Assembly (NCBI GenBank): GCA_017590115.1
Contig: JAGGNK010008559.1
Coordinates: 7,061,888 to 7,125,887, forward strand
Direction: 5' to 3'
DNA length: 64,000 nt
DNA from: Montifringilla adamsi
Taxonomy: Eukaryota; Chordata; Aves; Passeriformes; Passeridae
Below, one piece after another: positions 23,360 through 35,610 of the stretch. Positions within the stretch are counted from its first letter, which is position 1, and each line of letters opens with the position of its first letter. The notes below the pieces were generated by a model. The model ran no database searches. It worked only from the letters and a program-made list of their open reading frames with translations, and had not been told where the DNA came from. The translations under genes and the position numbers were made by a program.

Positions 23360-23605
23360 TGTGAGACAATGGCTCCGCTGTTCCACACCGGGGGAAATGG
23401 ACACGTGGAGATATGTTCTGCCTTGTTAACGTGCTCCAAACCAGCTTTGTGCAGCTGCCACGAGGTTTCCCCCTCTTTGCTGGCTGATTTCAAGAGCTGC
23501 CCCAGCTTGGTGGGCACGGGAAGGATAAAGCCACGAGCCCAGCACCGCAGCCCCTCTCCGAGCACCGCCGGCCCTGGCCCTGCCACATGGGTGACATGAA
23601 TAGCT
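23360..23605. other. G+C-richer patch with CpGs
   Basis: CpGs are frequent here compared with the flanks, especially 23515-23610. Open frames exist on both strands but read as proline/serine- or alanine-rich chance peptides. It may be a small conserved element or a decayed repeat; I cannot tell. Confidence 0.3.
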
Positions 23606-23745
23606 CGGTGTGACCTGCCAGCTCATCCTGGAAAAAACTGCTCAGGAGGCAACCTCACTTCAAGCTCCTCCAGATGGGTTTGGCAGCACAAGAATGAGCT
23701 CCTCACAAGCGCTGTCATTGCCTGGTGAGTTATTAATGTGTATGA
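23606..23745. other. Unique spacer
   Basis: Short unique stretch before the CR1 copy; nothing is recognised. Confidence 0.5.
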
Positions 23746-23820
23746 GTGATTAATGGTCAGTGGTTTGACTTGATGCTCTTAGAGGTCTTTCCCAACCTTA
23801 ATGACTCCATGACTGTATCA
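23746..23820 (+). mobile_element. CR1 LINE fragment, extreme 3' end
   Basis: 'gattaatggtcagtggtttg', 'acttgatgctcttagaggtc' and 'tttcccaaccttaatgactc' follow the CR1 3' order on the plus strand. Only about 75 bp can be recognised, so it is heavily truncated; the ending 'ccatgactgt' is a worn version of the CR1 tail. Confidence 0.82.
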
Positions 23821-26800
23821 TTTATTACATCACCATTTGTTTATTTTGCCCTAAAAGTGGCACTCTGCACCGCTGTTGTGACAGGCACACGGAGGAGCCG
23901 TACATTTCTGTGCTTAATTTCCACAGAGTTAAATGGGATCTGTGGTTGCCCAGCACCTCAGAGGAGCAGGCACTAATTGCCAAGCAGTGAATGGAGCACT
24001 GAGAAGCACTGAGAACAGGAAAGTTAGCTATGATGCCACCCAGAAGATTAAGAATCTGTCATGCTTGCTCACAGTAAATCATTAGCCAACGTGTTTTATG
24101 AAATAATAACAACATACATTGCTCCCTGCAGTCTGTGCTTGCTTCTGCATGAAATGTAACACAAGTCTGTAACAGGGAACAGAAATGAGAAGTGCAAAGT
24201 GAGGCATGGGAGCACTGCAGTCCCTCTGTCCTTGGCCTGCCTGGTACAGCAGCTTGAGAGCACAAAAAATCAGTAGCCTCCATATGAAACTGCATATGCA
24301 TGACTCGAGGCCAAGAGAAATCCCATATGTATCTCCAATATCTGCTAAAGGCTGCCATTCTCTCTCCCCGGACTTAATGGGAACATCTCTGGAGTCAAGC
24401 AGAGCATGATTTGCATTCCCTGGGTTTCAGGCATGTCCCAAAATCATCTGACTGCAGAAAGGCTTTGCCACTGCAAAGGTTCCAGCAAAGGGCTCACATT
24501 CCTTATCATATTTGCTGGTTTTTCATATCACTGGGCTGGTGCAAGCATAACATACCAGCCAGTGTTCATTTTGGACTCACTCACTAGTCCTCCTTCATGT
24601 TCTAATACCATGTGGGGGTCACTGTGTCTGTTTAACTCCAGTCAAATTAGAACCACAGCACGTAAGAAACACCAATTTGCAGAAGTGTGTGTGAGAGAGA
24701 AGAGAAATAGCTCCCAGGACTCCTACTGTCTTATCAAGTGATTTTGAGATTATAGTGGCACAGTTAATTTTGGATACCAACCTCCTGATAGCTGAATAAA
24801 TAACTCAGTAAATAAGGACAGAATCTCATCAGTCATTCATTCTGATCTGCAGTTGGGGCCAGCATGTGAATTAAGATTTGAGTTCTCACCCATCCTGTAG
24901 TGCAAAACACTACATATATTCCATTAAAACCCTCCCAAAATGGTTCAGCCAGAATCCAGACTTCTGGGTGCACTTACACCATGTGCCCACGAATAAACTT
25001 TAACACAAACCTTACAAGGTAATTAACTTCACTTAAAAAACTAACAATAACGAGGAAACTTGGCAATGGTCAACTTTTTCTCTTGCCCTCTGTTCCCGAT
25101 TAACTCTGCTGGAACATCCACAGGATCATGTGTGCATTTTGCAGCTGTCCCACCAGTGTTAAAGGAAGATTTGCATATGCAATAAAGAAAGCAGCAATAG
25201 ACCTCGCAGGCTTGATCCTCATTCCCAGGCACTTCTGAATGTGATCTGAGACTGTTGGAATTTCACAGGAGTATGGACATCCCCTCAGGGGGATGACCAC
25301 AGCCCATCTGAAGAACCTTGGGAAGAGTTTAGGCTAAGATGAGGCTTAGTTCCATTCTCCCTCTCCCTCCCTTCAAGGGAAAGTGCCACAAAGCAGAGGG
25401 AGCAGAGGGAACACTTCCCACCAACTCCTGCAGTCTCCTTTCTCAGCCTTTCTCTTCCTTGCCCCACCAGCTTGTCATTAAAACACACTCCCATCTATAA
25501 TGGGAGAACATTTACTTAAGTTTGCTGGCACTTGAATTAACAGAGTCCCCTCACAACACCAAATCAGTCCACAATTCCAGGGTGAGGTATTGAAAATCTT
25601 GTGAGAATACAGGCAGAAGCACTAATTGTGTGTACATCATTAACTCCAAGCTGATAAAACATTAGCTGCTTAACTCCTGACAAATGCACCAGGCACCTCT
25701 TCCAGCAGTGTGTTACTCTTTGAATGTTACCTGTCAGAAGGTGAGAGTACTTTAGCTTTGCTTAAATCACTTCAGAATTTGTGAAGTTGGGACTTCAGAA
25801 TTTTTGTAGTCATTACTTACCTGACTTAAAATGAAGAAGGAATCCTTTCAAACAAAATGCAACATTTCAGAACTGGGGTTATTTTTTGTCTTCCTAAATT
25901 ATTAGAATTCACCACTATTTATTTTTTTTTAATCAAACATTTTTGGCCCTTCCAAACTACTGAGTTTCAGAAAGTCTGGGGAAGGGGAGCAAATGCCCCA
26001 GTGCATGGTCTGGAGTGCCTGGCAAGGAGTTTGACAACAAAAGTTGGGGTACGTCTAAGGAGATGTGCAATCCCACATGGAGCGCTTTGTCTTAAATCTC
26101 TCAGCTCTGTACCACAGCAGCATTTCACCCTTTACTGTGCTACTGCTGCTGGTTTGATCATAGTATAATAGAAATTATTACATGGCATGTTTATATATGT
26201 ATTGCAAATATTCTGTGCACGTAGATAGAACTGTGACTGGATAAATGCATTCTCCCTGTGCATCCAAGCCATCCCCTTCTGAATGAACAAATCCCTTGGT
26301 TTCAGACTTAAAGAAATTAAATCCCACCCAGTGGACATTGTAGGCACCTTGTTTGCTTTTGGATGCTCACACCTGATTATTTGTATCAAGAATTCCACTG
26401 TAAATACTTGAATTTTTAATTTCCCGAAGTTAAGCTTGTGTTTGGATTCAGTATGAGTCTGATGAGCAATTGCACTTACCCCACAGATGAGTAACATATA
26501 CAATTCAATTCAAGCATGAAATTAATAGTCTCTGCTTAAGGGCTGTATTTAATTTGATTTATAGCACATAACCTTATTTTTCAGCCCCACATGTTATTTA
26601 GCCCTACCAGTAATTCTTTCTTCCTCTGTCTTTCATTTGCTGCATGCAAGAGAGTCCTGATTTTTGGGCCAAGTGGGTTATTCCATGCCACCCCTGACCT
26701 GTTCTGCTGTGGCTCTCTCTGGCATGATGGATATGCCCCAATTTCTTAGGCAGTGTGAAAAATACCCTTTAGCTGCAAAAAAATAGATCAAGTTATAGTG

Positions 26801-27002
26801 AAAAACCAAAAATGAGTAACTGAGAGTGGAGTCCTGAGTCATATCTTTCTCTCCCCTTCTCCAGCCAGCATCAAAGGCTGGACTTCTGCCAGCTGCTTCC
26901 TCAAAACCCAACAAAAATGAGTCTTACGCTGGTTAATGCTCTAAAAGCCTTTCTGCAAAATACACTTGCCCTGCTTGCAAGAGGCTGGGCAAGGCTTGGA
27001 GG
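23821..27002. other. Unique non-coding DNA
   Basis: No gene, RNA or repeat is recognised in 3.2 kb. Open frames up to 123 codons (26132-26503, minus strand) have no motif. Confidence 0.55.
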
Positions 27003-27290
27003 CCCTCTAATTGTCATGGATAGATCAGCAAACCCCGTTGAAAGCCGTGTCAGCCCCATTTAATTATTTTGCTTCACACTTGGGTGCCTTTAACACAACA
27101 GTGCCTGCAAGGTGTTCTCGCTGCATGGGAGAAGAGCAGCTGATTTAAAGGTTGGAGGGGAATTTAAAAACCCCGACAAAGGTCCATTATGGTTTCCAAG
27201 GAAAGTAAAATGAAACAAAACGGGAACTAAAAACAATTGCCCTGGTAATCAGCATCATGATTAAGGAAATGGACCAAAGAGAGACCAAAA
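27003..27290. promoter_or_regulatory. Enhancer-like block
   Basis: Unique sequence with CTAATTGTCA, ATTTAATTA, AACAATTG (SOX/E-box type), GGTAATCAGCATCATGATTAAGG (paired homeodomain-type words) and scattered CpGs ('ccccgttg', 'aaccccgac', 'aaaacgg'). The mixture and absence of repeats suggest a conserved regulatory element. Inference only. Confidence 0.35.
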
Positions 27291-28140
27291 GATGCATCAT
27301 AAATCTTGAGGATCAGCTCCCCACATGCTGCTCTATTACAGCTGGCTGCTCAGCACCTCATTAATGCCACGCAGTTCAGATGCTGGAAAATGCCTGCTCA
27401 TGATAACACTGATAAGCCTTTATTCCTGCGTAGGAGAGTCTCACGCTGCATCTGGGCAGCTTTTTTGAAAATATTTCTCAAAGTCCAACATAAAGCCTCA
27501 CTTTGCCAAATCTGCCCAGGCAATTTGCCAATTTGGTTTTAACCTTTAGAAAGGGTAAACCCAAAACACCTGAGAGCTCTTTCCTGAGGCCACACCCACC
27601 ACTGCTTTTGCTTTTTCCAGAGAAAGGAGGCCAAGCAGTTTCCCAAAGAAGGGTGCCAATGCTTACCCATTGGCCAGGCCCACTGGGATGGTGTTGGCTC
27701 ACCAGGAATGAATTTGATGCTTGTACAGCTCAGTTTTTGGTCCTAAATTATATTTTCTGATATGTAGATAAACATTAGAGTTTGGTTTTTAAAATATAAA
27801 TTAGGAATTATATATAATATTATAATTATATTTATATTGTATATAACCAATTATGTAAAATACAGTCCACATTAAGCAACCACTTACACTATTTTTCTCC
27901 CCTTCTTACCATTAACTTGTTGTCACATGACTTCATGCTCCTTTTTAAGTACTTGTCTCAAAACATTTTTTTAAGTGAAAACATGCTGGTGTTGCTGGTC
28001 TAGATATTGTCAGGGAAGAGTTGGTACTCTGAGTTCCATTTTCATTTTCTCCAGAGCTCTCCTGAGTTCCTGTGCATATTATTCATCCCAGAATTATACT
28101 GATGAAGAAGTGACTTTTGTATATAACTACATAATATGCT
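27291..28140. other. Unique DNA with an AT-rich core
   Basis: No gene is recognised. The stretch 27770-27860 is almost pure A/T with ATATAAT and TATATTGTATATA words and may be easily unwound DNA. Confidence 0.55.
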
Positions 28141-28587
28141 TGCCTTTTTTTTTTTTTCAGGATGGTGAAGAGCCAAAACACATAAAATAATATTAGCATT
28201 GATCAGCATTAATTTTGCCAGCAGTTACATTTTCCAAATTCTGTTCTCCACCTTATCATAACATTCTCAAATTATAAGGCGCAAGACTCAAATTGCTACT
28301 TACACTGACATCAAAATGTAGCAATTACTCTTGTTATAAGAAAATAAGTGTGTGGGAAAAGAAGCAGGTTTGTGTCTTTTCTAGGGCTGTTTCCATATAA
28401 ATCAGTCTTTCCACTATCAGAAATGTTTCTTCACAAGAGAAAGGAAAGAGAGTTTGGTCCCTTTGTGATGAAATTGACCCAAGCACCACAACTGCCCCTC
28501 CTAGGCTTTCTTCTGTATGAACAATGACTTTCTCTGGAAAATGGTGATGCATGAGGCATGATTTAAAAAAAAAAAAAAAAAAAAAAA
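28141..28587. other. T run, unique DNA and A run
   Basis: About 13 T before 'cag' at about 28146-28161 mimic a splice acceptor, but the frame after it stops within about ten codons. A run of 23 A lies at 28565-28587. The DNA between them is not recognisably a retrotransposed copy. Confidence 0.6.
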
Positions 28588-31500
28588 GAATATTAAAAAC
28601 TATCAAAGCAATAGGAAGATTTTAAACTACTATTTTATGCTCTCTTTCACCTAACTGCATTGGCAGTTTTTCCATCCCATTTTAGCATTACTGTTTTGCA
28701 GCGTTAATATCTTAAAGGATTCTTCTGTTCCTATATGTGATTTTTGAAAAATTCATTTCATCCTTAAAATACACATTTTAGCAGTGAATGGTAGCTACTG
28801 ATTATCACTTAATTTAATAGAATTGTTATACACTATAATTATTACCTAGTTATTGAACTTACTTCTTTTAGTTCCTAGCTCATGGAGACCATAAATGTTA
28901 CTGTAGTTATAAACAAAATATAATGCTGCACTTTGAAGAGTGCCCTTCCTTACTGGTGAGTTCATTTCTTGGTTGGTTTATTGAAAGTGAAAAGAGGGCA
29001 AAAATAAAGGGGTAAAGAGCACCCAGAAGAGCTGGTGGATATGAAGTAAGATCATGATTTCAGGTGAGATAAAACCCAGATGTAAACTCGATACAGAAAT
29101 ATTTTCACAGCTCAAATTTTCCTTCAGATCCTAGAAGCAGCAAAGATGTAGAAAGGCTGGAGTATGTCTAGAAAACACACTTCCCCCTCTTCCATCTGTC
29201 ATCCCAGCCACCTCCACCAAAGAATCCTTAGCCTGACTCCACAACAACTGCTTCTTTGGATCCGGCTTCATCCCGCCTGCTCAACAGCAGTGGGGTGGCA
29301 GCAGAGGGTGGCACATGCCTGGAATTCAATAGGCACTTGGCACGGCCTCCTCATCCCTCCTGGCAAGAGATCCATGTGCTCCCAGGCATTCCTGGGTGTT
29401 CCGTGCCACTTGAGTCAGCGACACACGCAGTGAGCCCCAAGGAATTCTTGGCAGGAGCAAAGCCTGGATCGTGAGCTGGGAGCTGTGTCCAAGAGCAGCT
29501 GGGCCTGCCTGGTCCCTGAGCTGGGGGCTGGACTCCCAGTGTCTGTGGGTGTGGGGGGAAGAGACAGCCCAGGGGAAAACCAAACAAAACAGCATTAAAA
29601 AGCCTTGTCTGGAACATCACTCCGTAGGCACAGTTTTGTTGATGGCGTGCGATAATCACTGGATTTGTTCTTTACAGAAAATATTTTCCTTGGTGGCAGC
29701 TCATCACATGGCTCCATCTGTGAGCTCACATTAGACCACAGGAGTGGGCATGGAGTTAAAAAAAGTGATGGGCTATTTTCATAGTGTGTCCCCCAGCTCT
29801 TCCCCTCAGCATTTCTCTGCAGTTTCATATTCCCACTGCCCCTAGAGCCTTCTCGTGAATTGTCTCTTATTTTTGGTTTATTTACCCAAAGATGCCTTTA
29901 CATTCCCACAGGCCTGAACTGCATTGACTGCAATTTCTGTTAGTTGTTACACGGCACTAGAAAATCCATGGAGGACCCTTCAGCATGGCAAAAAGCAGAT
30001 GAAAAATGACTGTGTGAGAGAGAGGGGGAAAGGTCAAAGTGCTGAACATTATCCTGAAAAAACATTGTTTTGTTAATAAATATGTCGTTTGCCAAGGGTG
30101 GCAGACCCCGGAATATCCACGCTGTGGGAAATCTTTCTGCTGTCAAAAGCACTATGATGCTTTGCCACGTGGACAAAAAATACCCACCCAAGGATCATCT
30201 CAGGGCCAAATCCTTTCCCACTAAATCAATAACAAGTGAGAGCTTGTAAGGATATTTTTTCAGGCTGAGAACAGCTCTTGGATGGACTCGCAGGAATGCT
30301 GGTCACGTTGTTAACCATGTATTCAGAGAAGAATATCTGTCTTATGGGAAAGTTATCTAAAACAGGAGATAAAATGCTGCAGGAAGAGTTTCCTTGCAGT
30401 GAAAGGAGATCAGGACACAGCAGATGGACATCATCCATTCCTGCTGGGGTGGCACCAGTACCACAAATAGGTTTGCAGTATCACAGGGAGAAAGAGATGA
30501 CAGCAGAGTGTTGATTACCCTGCAGACACTTCCTTTATAATAGAAACAATAGTCCCAAAAAATCATTGCACTGTAGTGGTTATTCACTATGATGCTGACT
30601 GAAAATAAAAAGGGATTTTTCATTATAAATCCAGTTCTACATTCCCAGCTGTCACAGCTGCAGCACTAAAGCCCTTAATGATTTGTAGGTACCAAGATTA
30701 AAAGAAGCTGTTCACTGTGTGTCAGCACCTATGCAAAGTCTCTCCTTACACAGTGGGAATTCTTTCCAAACTGTCAAGGAAGTGCCAAAAAGCCAAAACT
30801 AATAGGCCGCCATAAATACTAACATCATAAAGAGAGCTGCACATTGGCAATTTTATCTCCCAAGTCACAGCTCCATGGCCATTACAAAATTAGTGCTTTG
30901 GGAAATTCTGTGTTTTAAAGAAGGTCCATCTCATCACCTATGCAGAGAAGGGATGCATTTTCCATTTCCACCACTCCATCAAGCAAATATTGATATCCTA
31001 ATGTCAGGGATGAGGGAAATGCAGGACTCTGAGCTATGATGTGACACTCACCAGGCACAGCAACCTTGCACACATGAAATGGGGTCATGGTGAGAGTAAT
31101 GCCAACATCTCAACTTTGTAGTTTTACTGTCACCTCTGCTGAGGCACCAGAAGCAAGACCAGTCCTAGCTAGTGGCTTCAAAAAACAGGCAGTAATTGCT
31201 GTGCGTGAGAATGATTGCTCAACTCCTTTAGCATATGCACCAGACAGTACAAGCAGGCTTGGAAGGAGACTGGAAAATATAGCCTTTAGACTTTTGGGAA
31301 AAGATTCATTGAGTTTTGACAGCATGGAGAGATAATACAAACAGCCCAGAGGTCTGACTTATGGCCAAAATGAAATGAACACGATGTTGTTTGTCTGGTC
31401 CGCACCTGAGAACCAGTCTGGCCTGATCCCAGGTGAGTCAGAGCCAGTGAGAACAGAGGATATTCCCTCAGGTCTCAGGCTAGGACACTCCCTTGACCAT

Positions 31501-32710
31501 CTGTGACCAGCTCTGCAGTGCCTGGATGTCAGCAGGGCCATCCCAAGCCCTGGGCCACCCTGCGCCAGTCTGACCACACATGACCCCAGGGAAAGTAAAG
31601 AGAACTTGGGTTTCCCCCTCATATCCACCCCATCCTTTTTCCATAGGATCATGTTTGGATTTTGATTTACCATAAGGCTGGAAGGGTACAGGCAGTGTTT
31701 AGATGGGGAAATGCAGCACTACTTTTGTAATAGCATGCAGGGCACAGATGACCTCTTCTATGCTTTTCTTTCAAAAAAGTATAATATTATTTCTTCCCAT
31801 TAACATTTGCAGCTGAGTGCTTTAATATTTTTTAGCAATTCTCCTGAAAAAAGTTCTTCTGTGTGCTCTCTGCAAAGCTGCATATGTGACCCCAGTTAAG
31901 AAAACAGAAGTAACACTGACACCTCATCACATGTCCTTCTTCCACCATGACCAAAGGGCCAACAAGTACAAGGTGTACTTATCTCCTCTAGATTGAAGTA
32001 GGGTATCCACTGAAGCAGGATATATCCAAAATAAATTTTAGGTCCAAAACTTAGAAAAAAGACACAATTGAGGGAACTTGTGATTGCAAGCAGACTTTCT
32101 AAAGAATAAAAATGCCCCCGGGGATGGCTGCACCAGCCACCCTCACAGCATGAGATTCCTTCACTTGTCCTGAGCTGGAAATGTCTCACCCAGGCTTCCA
32201 CCAATCCTCAACCCTTGCAGTACTGAGCACTTAAAAGAGAATATCAACTACTCTTACCCCATTTGCTCTTGTTATCAGCATCTCTGGACCAGTCAGAAAG
32301 AGTCAGAGCAGCTTGTGTTGGTCTTAGACAGCTCTTCTGCCAAAGAAATGACCTTTTATGGGCCTTTAAGGGCTGGTTGGGTATGAGAATTCATATTTGA
32401 TAAAGAAAAATCTCAGAAAAATATGGAAATATCTCTCTTTTTTAAAAATTTAAAATTAGGTGCATTACAACTGGGAAATTCACCAGACCTACTGCTTCCA
32501 TTTGAATGAGCAGTGCTACCAAGACCAAAATGGCTCCTCTGCTCTCCAGTAGGAAGAAAAGTTTGCAAAAGCCTTTTTTTCTGCTGCTGAGCCACCCACC
32601 CATCAGTTGTATTTACCTCTAAACCCAGTAACCATATAATTCCTCACAGCCTGTTCCTATATTACAGAAACAATGGTCCAGAACCAAATAATAGAGCAGT
32701 AGTTTAACCC
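28588..32710. other. Unique non-coding DNA
   Basis: No gene or confident repeat is recognised in 4.1 kb. The stretch 29200-29560 is G+C-richer and gives open frames on both strands (87-102 codons) without domains. The region 31380-31640 is similar. Confidence 0.5.
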
Positions 32711-32756
32711 CAGCTCTTGGAGGCTGCCCACGAGCTGCGCCAAGAGCTGCGATCGC
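32711..32756. other. Hairpin and GCGATCGC palindrome
   Basis: CAGCTCTTGG (32711-32720) and CCAAGAGCTG (32740-32749) are exact reverse complements separated by 19 bp, so a 10-bp-stem hairpin or cruciform can form. The 8-bp palindrome GCGATCGC overlaps its right end at 32749-32756. The G+C-rich sequence and preceding 'gtttaacccc' recall some bird LTR sequences, but not enough to call one. Confidence 0.6.
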
Positions 32757-32897
32757 TGCTGTGACTGAGCTGCACCTGGGCTGGGGCTCTGCCCTGTCCT
32801 GCTCACAGAGACACTGATCAGGCATTCAGGAACTCATCCGGCTTTTTTCAGCCTGCTTGTCCTTGTTTTCCACTGAATATTGCACGTGGAAGAGTAG

Positions 32898-33085
32898 AAG
32901 GGTGGGCAAGCACTGGCAGAGGCTGCCCAGGGAACGGGTCGAGTCACCATCCCTGGAGGCGTTAAAAATATGTGCAGATGTGGCTCTTGGGGACATGGTT
33001 TGGTGGTGGGCTTGGCCATGCTGGGTTAATGATTGGAATCAACGATCTTAGAGGTCTTTTCCAACTTAAAAGATTCCACAATTCT
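32898..33085 (+). mobile_element. CR1 LINE fragment, 3' end
   Basis: The order 'aagcactggcagaggctgcc', 'gagtcaccatccctggaggc', 'cttggggacatggtttggtg', 'ggaatcaacgatcttagagg' and 'ttttccaacttaaaagattc' matches the CR1 C-terminal/3' region on the plus strand. At about 190 bp it is one of the two clearest plus-strand copies. Confidence 0.92.
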
Positions 33086-34984
33086 TAGCTTTGGTTTTCT
33101 TCGCTTGTCAGGCGAGTCCATGGGATCAGGAGCAAAAGCACTTGATCCATAAAAGAAGCAAACCCTGACCAGAACAATTCCACATCAAACACATCAAAGT
33201 TCCAAGAGCTGAAGACCCAGCATGTCATAAATGCCATTTTAATGCATTTTTGATTGCACTAAAATGCATTGACTTACAGATAGAACTTATATCCACAGAT
33301 AAAATCAGCAGAACACGGGCTTGTTAGAAGTATGGGATTGCTTTCATAAGCTATGGAGGAAATGTCCTAATTAGCTGTGTGAGACTTAAGGCAGCAATAA
33401 TTCAGAACGAATGGGGTTACAGGTGATGTTACAGAGGATAGAGGCAGGAGATGATGTTCTTAGAGCTTTAAATTTGGAGCAGTTGTGGGAAATTTATGGC
33501 AAATGGGGGGGAAACTGATGAAAAATACTGCTGTAAAAGACCAGCTTGGACACCAAAAGAAGGCAAAATTTCACAATTAAAAAAAAAAAGAAAAAGAGCA
33601 ACACTAAATGAGATACATGTACCCACATGCTGTGAATAAACACACAAAATCATATAGGCATTGTTTGTTATATACACTGCTTTCTTAGGGAAAACTCCTT
33701 GGAGTACCATCTGTTGCCTGAATTCCGATGGTGATCGGGCTGAGATCTCATCAGTGGCAATAAATCCACCCTCATGCACATCCAGTCTTGTCACTGAGCA
33801 GAGGATTATGGTGACTAATGGCTCTCAGGTTAGCATTCAGCTCCAAGTGGACAGGTAGTTTGTATTCTGCATCAGATCTGTGGCTCACTAGAAAAACAGT
33901 TTTCAAGCACACATTTTCCATACAACAAAGATAATTCAATATCTTTTGTTCTAAAATATTCCAGAAAATTTCACAGATTTCATAAACTCTGCACACTGAA
34001 TGTGGGTAAGTTACATTGTAGCAAATCCACAGTTACTCCATTGATTTTGGTAAAATTAAACACATCTGCAGCATGTACACATACTCTGCAGCTTTTATGC
34101 TTTTCACTGCAGCATAATGTGAGGGGTTTTGCACATAATTTCTTTAAGGGAATTCCTAAGCATGCCATAAAAATCTTTCTCATAAACGTCCAAGCACACC
34201 AAGTCCACAGCTAATTGATACACATGCCAACATCCACACTAAATTTTTCTGAGAAATATATGCAGAGGTTTTATTCGTAAAATATTACAGGAACAACTCA
34301 GCCCATGTACTTGAGGAATTTAATAAGATCACATAAAATGTATTTTGTTTCCTTCAAATGCACGAGATCTAATCTGTAGCCAGTTATGGATTAAAAAATC
34401 CATAGGATTGTTTTCCATGGGCTATCCCCCAGTACAGAAACTGTACAAGTCATTGACCTCAGCAGTAAAACTGGTTCAAGATCCTCTTCTCCCTCTGATT
34501 TTCTTTTTTATTTCTATTTACTCCCACCTTCACACTTCCACTTGTGACTCTGTCACTTATGCATAAATATGTGTGGTTTGGGAGCGATTCCCTCTGAAGA
34601 GGTTTTGGCTGCTGAAGCTGGCACAGAGAGGGACAAGGGCTGGAATTTCAACCTTGTGGGGTGGTTATTGAAACCTCTGCACATCTGCCCAGCAAAGGTC
34701 ACACCTGAGCAGCCTGGTGCCCTTCCTCTGGTAGGAACCAGCAAAAAAAAGAGAGGCAGGGCTGAACCCAGAGCAGGCAGGAAAAGAGGGCTCTGTCCAA
34801 AGGGAATTGCTGGTGGATGCTGGGTGGGAAGGGAGCCTGCTGGTCACTGTCTCCTGGCTGGGGACACCAGATGCACAACTGCCAGGAGCCTATTAAATAT
34901 TGAAGAGCCAGCATTTAGCAGGCAGGAGAAAAGCATCAAATCTACTCATTTAGTGGTTAGGAAGGTTTTGTGCTATGGCTCATG
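33086..34984. other. Unique non-coding DNA
   Basis: No gene is recognised in 1.9 kb. A short A run lies at about 33579-33589. Open frames at 33468-33794 and 34569-34985 have no motif. Confidence 0.55.
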
Positions 34985-35275
34985 AAAAACAACGCGCTGT
35001 TCCCTGCTCCCGTTCCCAGCGCAGGAGAGTCATGGAAGGAGGCTCTGCCGCGAGCCCAGAGCCACGAGAGCCCCGTGTGGGTATTGATCATCCCATGCTG
35101 GTGTCACTGACATCCCCAGCCCCTCACAGATTGCTTTTGGCAGCTCCGCCGATGCCGAGCGCTCGCTGCGTGCAAACAAAGGCTTTGACATTCACTCCGG
35201 GGCTGTACACGACATGTCAGTGCCGCAACATCTGCGTGCCAAACAGGGCTCTGCGTGCCTGTGGGGGTGTCTTCC
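34985..35275. other. CpG-rich patch beside the LTR
   Basis: About 19 CpGs occur in about 290 bp of G+C-rich sequence, including six within about 25 bp near 35147-35170. A SOX/TCF-like word 'aacaaaggctttga' follows. One plus-strand frame is open across it (130 codons, ending in the LTR), but the peptide has no recognisable domain and its end lies in the inserted LTR. It may be a small CpG island: an unmapped promoter, enhancer or exon. Confidence 0.4.
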
Positions 35276-35305
35276 TCTCCTTAGGACAGCAAGGAGAGAG
35301 AGAGC

Positions 35306-35310
35306 AAGGA
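35306..35310. repeat. LTR target-site duplication, left copy
   Basis: AAGGA directly precedes the LTR and is repeated at 35606-35610. Counting the next base, the six-base copies are CAAGGA (from 35305) and TAAGGA (35605-35610), differing by one C/T transition. Confidence 0.75.
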
Positions 35311-35604
35311 TGTCGCCCTGTTCTTTTGAGTTCTTCTAAGCCTTCTGATGTTTACATTCTTGTGTAATGAACTTTCTCACGGATTTTACGTACATAATTA
35401 ATTGTTTTGCGTTCTTTTCTGGAGGAGGAGAAATTTGATGGACTGTTGGTTTGTCCAGTGTCATTGGAGAGGTGGCACTTTCACCCTCCAATCCACTGTC
35501 ACTTTTGGAAATCTATAAATGTTGGAGCCAGAATTAAACTTCCCTCTTTTTCACCCTGGAGAATCCAGTGTCCGCGTCTTTCTATTTCGTGTCCTAGAGG
35601 GACA
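35311..35604 (+). mobile_element. Solo LTR of an endogenous retrovirus
   Basis: The 294-bp element begins TGTC and ends GACA, the expected inverted terminal bases of a retroviral LTR. A TATA-like CTATAAAT lies at 35513-35520 and the polyadenylation hexamer ATTAAA at 35533-35538, in the usual U3-R order on the plus strand. A nearly perfect 6-bp target-site duplication flanks it. No internal retroviral sequence or second LTR is nearby, so it is what remains after recombination between two LTRs. The 6-bp duplication favours a class II (ERVK-like) origin; the family name is not certain. It contains no viral gene. Confidence 0.8.
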
Positions 35605-35610
35605 TAAGGA
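35605..35610. repeat. LTR target-site duplication, right copy
   Basis: TAAGGA, matching CAAGGA immediately left of the LTR apart from one transition. Confidence 0.75.

Noticed and set aside
28146..28190. Splice-acceptor look-alike (T13 then cag)
   Set aside because: The following frame stops within about ten codons and no donor or coding bias follows.
35407..35607. 66-codon plus-strand frame
   Set aside because: It lies inside the solo LTR, which is non-coding.
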